From a virus, in IMG/VR virus record IMGVR_UViG_3300020474_000152, positions 1-21,169 of that record: a stretch of DNA of 21,169 nucleotides; one strand, given 5' to 3'. Below are positions 9,140-18,100 of the stretch, in pieces (the first letter of the stretch is position 1; each line of letters opens with the position of its first letter). The position numbers and the translations under genes are program-made. Below the pieces are notes generated by a model. It saw only the letters and a program-made list of their open reading frames with translations. It made no database searches and was not told where the DNA came from.

Positions 9140-10363
9140 ATGGCTAAAAAAACTAAAGCACAAATAGAAAAAGAACTTGCAGAAGTAGAAGCGATAAAAA
9201 ATCAGCTTAACGAAGAAAAACGTCAAGCAGATGGACTTCCATCAACTGCTGATTCAGCTAGAGGAGCTATCTTGCGTGAAGCTCAAAAGATAGCAAACCA
9301 GATAGTAAGAGAGCGAGATGCACTAGCTCAAAAAACTACTACAGGAAAAATATATTCAAGATTTGATCCAGGTAATGATGTAATCTCTAATAGAAAAGAA
9401 ACAGTAACATCTGGTTTATGGTCTAACAATTCAGGTCAATTAAAAACTTATTTTACTTCATCTACACAAACAAGTTCTAATGCTGGTAGATATTACTGGG
9501 ATGTATATAATAGTTCATCTACTCAAGTAGGTTCAGCAGTCCAGTTTGCAATAGCATATGGCCATAAATTTGGTAGTGGTAGTTTATTGACTAATCAAGA
9601 CTATCCTACAAAAGCTGTATATACTCAATACCGTAACTTATTATTAGCTCCAGGTGATTCAACTTTTACGTTTGATAATAGTGCTGATGAAAATCATGTA
9701 GTTGTATTAAATATACAACGTTCACGACTTAAAGAAAAATTAGATCCAGGTACTTGGGAACTGACATTAAGTGGTAGTGGTGGTCAGATGACTAAATTAA
9801 TAGATGATAGTACAAGCTATGATGCAGAATTACAGGACGGGAAGCGAGTATATAATGTAGTTAGTGGAACAATATCGACAGGTATTAAAACATCAGGAGG
9901 AGAGACTACAGGAAGTGGTTACGGACTTGTATATCCTGATTTAGGTATAGTAGTATTAAATCCTAAAAGATTAGGACAGGTTGGAGTAGTTCATGTTGGA
10001 ACTTTAACTGCATCAAATACTAATAATCACTGGAACTCACAAATATATAAAGCAATATCTGGAGCAGCAGGGTACAATTCTAATTATGGTTTTCAAGCAC
10101 GTAATGAAGAAGAAATAACATCTACCTTCTATTACATACGAGTAAAGAATGCTGATTATAACTTTAGTAATAATCCAACATTTACAACCGGTTCTTTAGG
10201 AGCTCTCTATCATAAAACAATGATAAAGGATCCAAAAACATATATTACTACTGTAGGGTTATATAATGATAAGCAAGAATTATTAGCAACTGCTAAATTA
10301 AGCAAACCATTATTGAAATCGTTTGATAGAGAAGCATTAGTTAAGGTTAAACTTGATTTTTAA
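9140..10363 (+). CDS. Putative virion structural protein with N-terminal coiled coil and shared C-terminal module
   Basis: This 407-residue protein opens with a Lys/Glu-rich helix (residues about 3-31, KAQIEKELAEVEAIKNQ) that should form a short coiled coil, which suggests oligomerisation. A beta-rich body follows, with Ser/Gly/Asn turns. The last approximately 100 residues match the C terminus of the next gene product. Both have an RN...NPT segment (about 327-348 here) and then a 42-residue gapless block (366-407), starting KTYITTVGLYNDKQELLATA here, with 15 identities. An AGGGA at 9129-9133 supports the ATG at 9140. A clear intrinsic terminator follows 32 bases after the stop. It is likely part of a baseplate or tail-tip assembly. 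I cannot name a T4 equivalent with confidence. Confidence 0.65.
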   Translation: MAKKTKAQIEKELAEVEAIKNQLNEEKRQADGLPSTADSARGAILREAQKIANQIVRERDALAQKTTTGKIYSRFDPGNDVISNRKETVTSGLWSNNSGQLKTYFTSSTQTSSNAGRYYWDVYNSSSTQVGSAVQFAIAYGHKFGSGSLLTNQDYPTKAVYTQYRNLLLAPGDSTFTFDNSADENHVVVLNIQRSRLKEKLDPGTWELTLSGSGGQMTKLIDDSTSYDAELQDGKRVYNVVSGTISTGIKTSGGETTGSGYGLVYPDLGIVVLNPKRLGQVGVVHVGTLTASNTNNHWNSQIYKAISGAAGYNSNYGFQARNEEEITSTFYYIRVKNADYNFSNNPTFTTGSLGALYHKTMIKDPKTYITTVGLYNDKQELLATAKLSKPLLKSFDREALVKVKLDF

Positions 10364-10395
10364 TATCTATCCCCTAAAATAATACCATATTATAT

Positions 10396-10433
10396 AAACC
10401 CTTTATATTTATTATAGAGGGTTTTATATTATT
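10396..10433 (+). terminator. Intrinsic transcription terminator
   Basis: A 12-pair stem is formed by 10396-10407 (AAACCCTTTATA) and 10413-10424 (TATAGAGGGTTT), with one T-G wobble and a 5-base loop. A T-rich tail (TATATTATT) follows. It lies in the 86-base gap between two structural genes, the largest gap in the window, so the gene at 10450 probably has its own promoter or depends on read-through. Confidence 0.75.
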
Positions 10434-10449
10434 GTAATAGTAAAGATTT

Positions 10450-13400
10450 ATGTCAGTATTCAAAAAAATAGATTCTAATGATGTTAATATCACATCTTTT
10501 GATGTGCATAAGAAATACACCATTACACCAGACAATTATTCTGGAAGTAATGGCTACGGAGTACATATATTAGCAGCTCATTATAGGTCCAGCAGCTTTG
10601 CAGATCCGATTAACGGTGGAACTAATATTGATGAAGAAGATACTAATCCTAATGGTACATACAGAACTATTATCTATGATAGTATTAATCATTTATACTA
10701 TACACGAGAAGATAACCCAGGCGAAACATTTGGAGGCCATCTTCCAGAAAAACAAGATAGATTTTTAGGACAAGATGCGCATGTAATATCTATACCATCA
10801 CCATTATATGACTTAAAAATAAAAACTGGTTCTGTTAGAATATTAGATCATTATGTTGATTCTTTTGATATAACAAAGCAAAAAGCATTAAGTGGTAGTT
10901 CTTCATCTCCAAGATACTCTGCATCAATGGCAAGTGACGAGACAGTATATATATCAACTCCTATGCTTGCTAATCACTATAAATTTATAAATTCTGAAAG
11001 TAAGTTTACATGTAACGAAGGCGGGAGTAGCTTGACAGATGCTCGTACCTCTGAAATATCGAGAGTATACGTAGTAACTAAATCAGATAACTGGAATGAT
11101 ATGTCCCAGTCTTTAGATGGTCCTATAGCTGGTACGGGAAGTCTACATATGATAGTAGATGCATACGATACAATTGCTGGAAAACATTTTAATAAAGGTA
11201 ATGGACTACTGCTTCGGCAATCAGGTCAGTTTCAAGGTACATTAAATGACGATTGGTGGCAAGGTAATAGCACTAATTTCGAATCAGGAATGCCAGCATA
11301 TACAATAACTATGTGGATTAAGCCACCAGACTGGAATAAGATGCCTAATAAAGTAACAGGCGCTCCAGGAAGAAGTACTATTCTAACTCGAGATAAAAAC
11401 GCATACTTTGAACTACAAATGATAACTAGTTCATATCAGACTAATAATCCAAAAGGGTTATTACCACTACAGATGTTCTGGGGCGCAACTGGAAGTAACT
11501 GCACAACCTCAGCTTCTCAAGATGCTATATCAACTGGTTTAGCTCTTGCAACCGGTTCTTGGAATCTAGTAACAATACAGCAAGAATTCTGGCCAGGAGA
11601 TGCAGATATGGGAACTTCTGGGTCAGCAGGTCCTGGAGGATCAGAAACAGAGAATGATGAACAATTACCATCATGGGGACACTCACCAGCTAAAACAACG
11701 TTAAGAATATATAGACCTGACCCAGTAGCATCTCATTCATTTACATATTCAAAATTTGTTGGATATGCAACTAAGTCATTACACGTATCAGGAACTTCTG
11801 GAGCTGGTAGTGGTATACCAGTTTTAGATGGAGGAGCAGAAAATTTAGATTTTCCTTGGTGGCATAACCAAAATAATTTTTGGGTTACATCAAGTAATCA
11901 ATACGCTAGAAATCTTTATATAGGAGCTTCTGGTTCAGTAGCAGCAGGTGCAGCAAATAATAACGCTACATCTATGACGACGTACGAAGCCATTACAGGT
12001 TCAATTGATGATGTAAGATTTTATGAATCAGTATTAACTGATACACAAATTGCGCTACTATGGGAATATCCTTGGATGGATTTACGGAGAACACCTCCAG
12101 TAACTGCTTCATTTGATTTAAGAGATGATTCATTTGGTAATATAATAGATACTGGGATAGTATCTTCTTCATTTGTAACACAAAGTAGGTTAGTTGGGTA
12201 TTATGGATTTAACGAACAGTTTCTTATAGACAATGAGACAAGTGCATCATCTGATATACTATTACATAGAGGCTATGGTAAAGCGCATGTTGAAGATGGT
12301 AGTAAACATGAAAATACAGGAACTTCAGATAAAGTAACATTTATACCAGGTATAACAGTCACGGTACAGAGTGGTTCAGTCTATTCAGCTGATGCACTAA
12401 ACTTTTATCATACTAATGTACATTCAGGAATAGCAGCACGGTTTAACAATAGCGGTAGTATACGAATACCACATAAAGATCACCTTAATTTGAATAGCGA
12501 GGACGGATGGGCAATTAGTTTTTGGGTAAGGATACCAGAAGCACAAATACCAGGAGTTAATACAATAACTGGTTCAGATGCATATCTAACAACTGGAGAA
12601 ACTAACTCCATCGGGATGAATAACGGGACAGGTAATGCAGGAGGTACTAGCAAGCCTTGCGTCAGACATTATTCAGGTTCTACTGCTGGTAGAGATTATG
12701 TAACTTTAATTACCAAATCTGGGCTTGGAACTAAAAAAACTATAAATTCAGCAGACGGAGCTATTATTACATCTGAAACAACTGAAGGAATGGAAAGAGC
12801 TTATCCATATAAAATTCAATTAAAAAACACATCACTAGAAAAGGATGGAAAACCTTTTGGATTAGGTGGTAATTGTAATAATGGATTAGGAGCTCAATTA
12901 AATACTATTGTGGTGCGTAGAAGTGATGGTCAAGGGCATTTACTTTTAGAATCTAAAACTGCATTAACACCTTTAATAGATAATCATGTTGTAGTTACTA
13001 AAAACGGAACCACTTTACAAATATGGATAAATGGAAACTTAGACACAGATATTCAAGACAAACTAAACTGTACAGATAATATTTCAGATTTATTTTTTGG
13101 AGATGAAGGACAAGCATGGGCAACTGGATCAGATATAGGAAAAAATACTCCTTACCCTATCAACCCGTTTAGTGGTTCATTAGATGAAATAAGATTTTAC
13201 GATACAAAATTAGGAGAGAGCGAAGTACTATCATTATATGATAATAGTTTTACTAACGGAACAGCTTATCAGCAAAATATTGTAGGTAATGTATTTTACG
13301 AGCAAGGTATAAATACAATAACGAGCACACAATATCCTAGATACTTTTCTGGATCACTCCATACAGGAACTGCTTATGTAGGTAATCCTGAAAAAGCTTT

Positions 13401-13719
13401 CTTTAGCGAAAACTTTAATTATATATTTAGAAACACGCGACGAATATATGAGCACAAATATAAGTGTTTAACAAAAGCATCTGATTTTAATTTACCAACA
13501 AATCCGACTTTACGTAAAACGACTAAAGATGGTTGTGAAAATGTTCTATCTATACAAGAATTACACGATAATTACTATCATCAAGCATTTACACCATATG
13601 TAACGACAATTGGATTGTATGATGATTATGGTAGATTATTAGCAATTGGTAAGTTAGCACGTCCAATTAAAAAAATGAAAAACGTAGATACAACGTTTGT
13701 AATAAGGTTTGATACATAA
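10450..13719 (+). CDS. Large virion structural protein with two LamG/concanavalin-like domains
   Basis: This 1089-residue protein has an N-terminal part (residues about 70-133) with SINHLYY (78-84) and VISIPSPLYDLKIKTGSV (112-129), a pattern I recall from virion proteins of T4-like phages. Two jelly-roll domains follow, at about 246-540 and 659-930. Each has a core strand (YTITMWIKPPDW near 283, WAISFWVRIPE near 687) and the closing motif GSIDDVRFYE (517-526) or GSLDEIRFYD (909-918). LamG-type folds commonly bind carbohydrate or protein. The C-terminal 42 residues (1048-1089, TPYVTTIGLYDDYGRLLAIG at their start) are homologous to the end of the preceding gene product. The gene follows a terminator, so it may start its own transcription unit. 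It is likely an exposed baseplate or fibre component. The binding role is inferred. Confidence 0.65.
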   Translation: MSVFKKIDSNDVNITSFDVHKKYTITPDNYSGSNGYGVHILAAHYRSSSFADPINGGTNIDEEDTNPNGTYRTIIYDSINHLYYTREDNPGETFGGHLPEKQDRFLGQDAHVISIPSPLYDLKIKTGSVRILDHYVDSFDITKQKALSGSSSSPRYSASMASDETVYISTPMLANHYKFINSESKFTCNEGGSSLTDARTSEISRVYVVTKSDNWNDMSQSLDGPIAGTGSLHMIVDAYDTIAGKHFNKGNGLLLRQSGQFQGTLNDDWWQGNSTNFESGMPAYTITMWIKPPDWNKMPNKVTGAPGRSTILTRDKNAYFELQMITSSYQTNNPKGLLPLQMFWGATGSNCTTSASQDAISTGLALATGSWNLVTIQQEFWPGDADMGTSGSAGPGGSETENDEQLPSWGHSPAKTTLRIYRPDPVASHSFTYSKFVGYATKSLHVSGTSGAGSGIPVLDGGAENLDFPWWHNQNNFWVTSSNQYARNLYIGASGSVAAGAANNNATSMTTYEAITGSIDDVRFYESVLTDTQIALLWEYPWMDLRRTPPVTASFDLRDDSFGNIIDTGIVSSSFVTQSRLVGYYGFNEQFLIDNETSASSDILLHRGYGKAHVEDGSKHENTGTSDKVTFIPGITVTVQSGSVYSADALNFYHTNVHSGIAARFNNSGSIRIPHKDHLNLNSEDGWAISFWVRIPEAQIPGVNTITGSDAYLTTGETNSIGMNNGTGNAGGTSKPCVRHYSGSTAGRDYVTLITKSGLGTKKTINSADGAIITSETTEGMERAYPYKIQLKNTSLEKDGKPFGLGGNCNNGLGAQLNTIVVRRSDGQGHLLLESKTALTPLIDNHVVVTKNGTTLQIWINGNLDTDIQDKLNCTDNISDLFFGDEGQAWATGSDIGKNTPYPINPFSGSLDEIRFYDTKLGESEVLSLYDNSFTNGTAYQQNIVGNVFYEQGINTITSTQYPRYFSGSLHTGTAYVGNPEKAFFSENFNYIFRNTRRIYEHKYKCLTKASDFNLPTNPTLRKTTKDGCENVLSIQELHDNYYHQAFTPYVTTIGLYDDYGRLLAIGKLARPIKKMKNVDTTFVIRFDT

Positions 13720-13728
13720 ACTACCTAA

Positions 13729-13742
13729 TTATTATATAATAA
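13729..13742. repeat. Perfect 14-bp AT palindrome before the endonuclease gene
   Basis: TTATTATATAATAA is its own reverse complement and ends 3 bases before the ATG at 13746. It contains a TATAAT hexamer (13735-13740), but no well-spaced -35 element is visible and the ATG is too close for an ordinary leader. In DNA this AT-rich it may be chance; a regulatory role is only possible. Confidence 0.3.
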
Positions 13743-13745
13743 GTT

Positions 13746-14156
13746 ATGGCTAGAAAAATTTCAAAAGCAAGAGCAAATGCTATAAAGCATGGTTATCGAA
13801 GCGGATTCGAACATAAAGTTTCAGAGCAACTAAATGAAGCTAAAATTAAATTCGAATACGAAAAAACTGTAATTTCATACATAAAACCAGAAACCAATCA
13901 TACATATACAATTGACTTCACTTTACCTAACGGTATATTAGTTGAGACAAAAGGTCGTTGGGTTCTTGAAGATCGTAAAAAACATTTACTTATAAAAAAC
14001 CAGCATCCTGAATTAGATATCAGATTAGTATTTCAAAACTCCAAAGGTAAAATAAGAAAAGGTTCTAAAACAACATACGCAGATTTTTGTGATAAGAACG
14101 AAATTATTTGGGCCGATAAAACTATTCCTACTTCTTGGTACAACGAAAAAAAATAA
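13746..14156 (+). CDS. T7 endonuclease I-like Holliday junction resolvase
   Basis: This 136-residue protein resembles phage T7 gene 3 endonuclease I (149 residues) along almost its whole length. Shared blocks include FRSGLE-like YRSGFEHKVSEQL (17-29), KFEYE (35-39), NHTYTIDFTLPNGILVETKG (51-70), DRKKHLLIKNQHPELDIRLV (76-95) and the C-terminal segment (WADKTIPTSWY). The catalytic residues of the T7 enzyme (Glu20, Asp55, Glu65, Lys67) are all kept, here as E22, D57, E67 and K69. The family is a domain-swapped dimer that cuts four-way junctions and other branched DNA, clearing branches before packaging. The start ATG at 13746 has no strong ribosome binding site. The primase gene follows 41 bases after its stop. 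In a T4-like setting this gene may replace endonuclease VII (gp49), but only the rest of the genome can show that. Confidence 0.93.
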   Translation: MARKISKARANAIKHGYRSGFEHKVSEQLNEAKIKFEYEKTVISYIKPETNHTYTIDFTLPNGILVETKGRWVLEDRKKHLLIKNQHPELDIRLVFQNSKGKIRKGSKTTYADFCDKNEIIWADKTIPTSWYNEKK

Positions 14157-14197
14157 AATAACGTTTGTTATTAGCAATTATTTTCGTATATTATTAT

Positions 14198-15118
14198 ATG
14201 CTTAAAAAACTCCAAACACTACTCGAGTCTTTATTAAATAGAGGTAGGACATTGCAAAATGATGAAATATCATTTCATTGCCCGTGCTGCAATCACTATA
14301 AAAAGAAGCTGCAGGTAAACCTTAGAACACAGATGTGGCAGTGCTGGGTATGTGGTATAAAGGGTAGAAGTATATATCATTTATTTAAGAAACTTAAAGC
14401 TTCGAAAATGCATTTCGAAAAGCTTCAAGAGTTTTCTGATTATGTACCTATAAAATCTAAAAAGAAAACTTATGACGACTTATCATTACCAGCTGAATTC
14501 AAGACTTTCTTGAATGTAGAAAAAGGTAATCCAGAATTTCATAATGCATTAGGATATTTAAGAAAACGAGGGTTAACACGAGAAGATATCTTAAGATATA
14601 ATATAGGATACTGTGAATCAGGTCCATATAATAAAATGGTAATAATACCGAGTTACAATAAAGACGGTATGTTAAACTTTTTTACAGGAAGATCATATTA
14701 TAAAGATGCATCATTTAAGCATAAGAATCCACAAGTATCAAAAGATGTTATAGGATTTGAATTATATATAAACTGGAACTTGCCTATAACTATAGTAGAA
14801 GGTGCATTTGATGCATTAGCTATTAAGCGAAACGCAATACCGTTATTTGGAAAAATAGTTTTAGAAAAATTAAAAAAAGCAGTTGTTGAAAACAGAGTTA
14901 AAAATATTAACATAGCGTTAGATAGAGATGCACGAGCAAAAGCTCTACAGTGCTGTGAGTATTTTATTAATAATGGAGTTACAGTTACGTTAGTCGATTT
15001 AGAAGAGCAAGATCCAAGTGACTTAGGATTTTCTAATATTACTAATATAATACAAAATAGTAACACACTAACACCATATCAGTTAATGGAACAAAAGATT
15101 AAGGAGAAGATGATTTGA
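14198..15118 (+). CDS. DNA primase, DnaG/T4 gp61-like
   Basis: From the ATG at 14198 this is 306 residues, close to T4 gp61 (342). A TTG at 14165 would add 11 hydrophobic residues that fit no primase; I prefer 14198, although neither has a clear ribosome binding site. The N-terminal zinc domain has four Cys as CxxC pairs (C28/C31 and C49/C52). The polymerase core begins with YLRKRGLTREDILRYNIGYC (120-139) and NKMVIIPSYNKDGMLNFFTG (145-164). A Toprim fold follows, with its first Glu in TIVEGAFDAL (E201) and the DRD pair in ALDRDARAKA (D242, D244). It makes RNA primers for lagging-strand synthesis, working with a replicative helicase not seen here. Its stop overlaps the next gene by 4 bases (TTGA), so the two are translationally coupled. 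Confidence 0.9.
   Translation: MLKKLQTLLESLLNRGRTLQNDEISFHCPCCNHYKKKLQVNLRTQMWQCWVCGIKGRSIYHLFKKLKASKMHFEKLQEFSDYVPIKSKKKTYDDLSLPAEFKTFLNVEKGNPEFHNALGYLRKRGLTREDILRYNIGYCESGPYNKMVIIPSYNKDGMLNFFTGRSYYKDASFKHKNPQVSKDVIGFELYINWNLPITIVEGAFDALAIKRNAIPLFGKIVLEKLKKAVVENRVKNINIALDRDARAKALQCCEYFINNGVTVTLVDLEEQDPSDLGFSNITNIIQNSNTLTPYQLMEQKIKEKMI
15102..15106 (+). promoter_or_regulatory. Ribosome binding site that fixes a TTG start
   Basis: AGGAG lies 8 bases before the TTG at 15115, inside the end of the primase gene. No ATG is available upstream of the first nuclease motif of the next gene, so this site decides its TTG start and couples the two genes. Confidence 0.75.
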
Positions 15119-18100
15119 ATAAGATAGATGTTGGATTTGAAAAAGTAGAATGTATAGCACATATAGCTGATGTGCATATTAGAAACTTAAGACGTCATAA
15201 AGAGTACAAGCAGGTATTTAGAAAGTTGTATAAAGACTTAAAAGATAATCTACCACAAAATTCTTTAATTTATTTAGCTGGTGATATAGCTCACGCTAAA
15301 ACAGAAATGAGTCCTGAGCTTATAGAAATGACTTCTGACTTGTTTACTAAATTAAGTAAAATAGCTCCAACTATTCTCATTGCTGGTAACCATGATTGTA
15401 ATCTAAATAATAAGAGTAGATTAGATGCACTATCACCAATAGTTGATTCATTGCATTTAGATGATTTTTACTACCTACGCGATAATGGGTTATATGAAAT
15501 AGGCGATTGTGTATTTAACGTAATGTCAGTATTTAACGATCCAGATGACTATATACTATCTAAAAATATAAATACAGATAAAACTAAAATAGCTTTATAT
15601 CATGGTTCAGTAGAAAGTGCAACAACAGATGTAGGATTCAAATTACCTGGTGAAGTTACTACTGATATATTTACAGGATACGATATGGTACTGTTAGGTG
15701 ATATTCATAAGCAACAATACCTTAACAAACAAAAAACAATTGCATATGCAGGTTCTCTAGTATGTCAGAATTGGGGAGAGCATCCGACTAATCATGGTTA
15801 TATAAAGTGGGACGCTCCAAAACGGAAGCCAGAATATAGAATTATAGAAAACGATTATGCTTATGTAACTCTTGAGGTTGAAAATGGTAAAATAGTAAAC
15901 GAGATACCATTACCTAAATATCCAAGAATGCGTATAAAAGTTTGTAAAACAGAAGAATCTCAACTAAAGAAAATTTTAGCAGAGATACGAAAAACATCTA
16001 AACTTAAAGATGTAGCTATAATTCGAACTGATAGGTTATCTGCTCAAAAAAGTGGTGATAGAAACGCAAAGGACGCTGGTATTGGAGATGTAAGAGATCC
16101 TAACTATCAAAATAGACTTATAGTAGATTATCTAGAACGTACTTTTGCTTTAGAAGATGATGTTATTAAAACAGTAAAAAAGATTAACAAAGACTTAAAT
16201 AGTAATATACCTCAGGTAGAAGTTTTTAGAAACTTAACATGGAAACCCATGAAGTTTCAGTTTAGTAATATGTTTAGTTACGGTAAAGGTAATTCAGTAG
16301 ATTTTTCAACTATGAAAGGAGCATATGGATTATTTGCTCCTAATGCATCAGGTAAATCAGCATTGCTAGATGCAGTAACATATTGTTTATTTGATAAGTG
16401 TAGTAGATCATCTCAAGCTAGGGATGTTATGAATAGTGAAAAAACCACGTTTCATTGTAAGTTGCATTTCCAAATAGATGGTCAAGATTATTTTATAGAG
16501 CGTAATGGTAGTAAAGGTCTCAAAGGATGGAAAGAAGGTAAGTATTCAGTTAAAGTAAATTTCTGGACGTTAGATGAAGAAGGTAATGAAGTTTCGTTAA
16601 ATGGTGAACATAGATATGATACTAACAAAATTATAAGTTCTTATGTTGGTCATTTCGAAGATTTTATTTTAACAGCCCTATCAGTTCAAAATAATAATAC
16701 TGGGTTTATTGATATGTCTCAGTTCGAAAGGAAAGATTTATTAGCACAATTTTTAGATATAAAGGTATTTGATGAATTATATCGTTCAGCTTTAGATGAG
16801 ATAAAAGATGTTCAAGCATTATTAAAAGATTTCAAAAAGAATGATTTCACTCAACAGCTAGCTGATGCTGAAACAGAGCTTGAAATAAAGCGTGAACGTA
16901 AACAAGAAGTAAAAAAGAACTCAACTTCTTTAGCCGGTAAAATTAAAACTTTAGATAAGCGTATTACAGCACTCCAATCTAAAATAATAGAATTAGAATC
17001 AGTCAATCAAGATATCGATTCTATGAATATTCAATATAAAAATTATAGCAAACAAATAGAAGCTATAAATGATAGACTATATTCAGATGAAAATATAGCT
17101 GAAGAAAATAAAGAAAAAATTCGTAAAGCTAATACTATATTAGAAGGTTACGATATTTCAGAGGTTGAAAACATATTTACATTACTTTGTGAACGAAAAG
17201 AAGAAGTAAAAGAATTAACAGCAGAACGGGATCGGATTAAGGTAGATGTTAAGTATAAGTTAGAAAAGCTAGAATCTACTAATAATCAATATGATCCTAA
17301 TTGTGAATTCTGTAAAGAGCGAGAGAGCGAATCTATAAAAATTGCAAATAAAACTAAAGCAAGTTTAGAGCAAGACAAGAAAAAAGCAGATATAGTAATG
17401 CAAAAAATTAAAGATTGTAATAGTTTCTTACTACAGAATGCTGATATAGAAATAGATTATAATAAAATTATTAAAATAAATAATTTATTAGCAACTATTG
17501 AAAAAGAAAGAAATGCAGGCAGGATAGCATATTACCAGGCTAGAGAAAAGCGTGACCAAATCCAACAATTGCAATATGAAATTGAATTAGATATTAAAAA
17601 ATATCATGAAAATAAAAAAGCAATTATTCATAATACAAAAACGACTGAACAAATAAGTGAGTTAAGTATTAAGATGGATGAGTTAACTGATGCTAAAGTT
17701 GGTATAGATGAAGAGTTTATGACACTTCATGGAGCCATCGAAGTTGCCTTATCTACTAAAAATAATATAACACAATCAATAAAAAAAGCAGAAGAATTAG
17801 AGCAAAAATTCAAAGCATATGAATACTACATAGATGCCATTCAGAGAGATGGTGTGCCATACGAACTAATTACAAAAGTAATACCGATAATAGAGGAAGA
17901 GGTTAATGATATATTAGCACAAATAGTTGATTTTAAGATAATGTTTGAATTAGATGGTAAAAATATTAACACTTATATTGTATACAGTGAAGAAAAAACT
18001 TGGCCGCTAGAGTTAACATCAGGTATGGAAAAATTTATATCTTCATTAGCTATTAGAACTGCTCTAGTTAATATATCTAATCTACCAAGACCTAACTTTC

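Noticed and set aside
14165-14192. Sigma-70-like promoter (TTGTTA, 16-base gap, TATATT) before the primase
   Set aside because: Both boxes are weak matches in AT-rich DNA and the start of RNA would fall at or after the ATG at 14198.
14165-14197. TTG start giving an 11-residue longer primase
   Set aside because: The added residues are a hydrophobic stretch unlike primase N termini, there is no ribosome binding site, and the ATG at 14198 gives the expected lead into the zinc domain.
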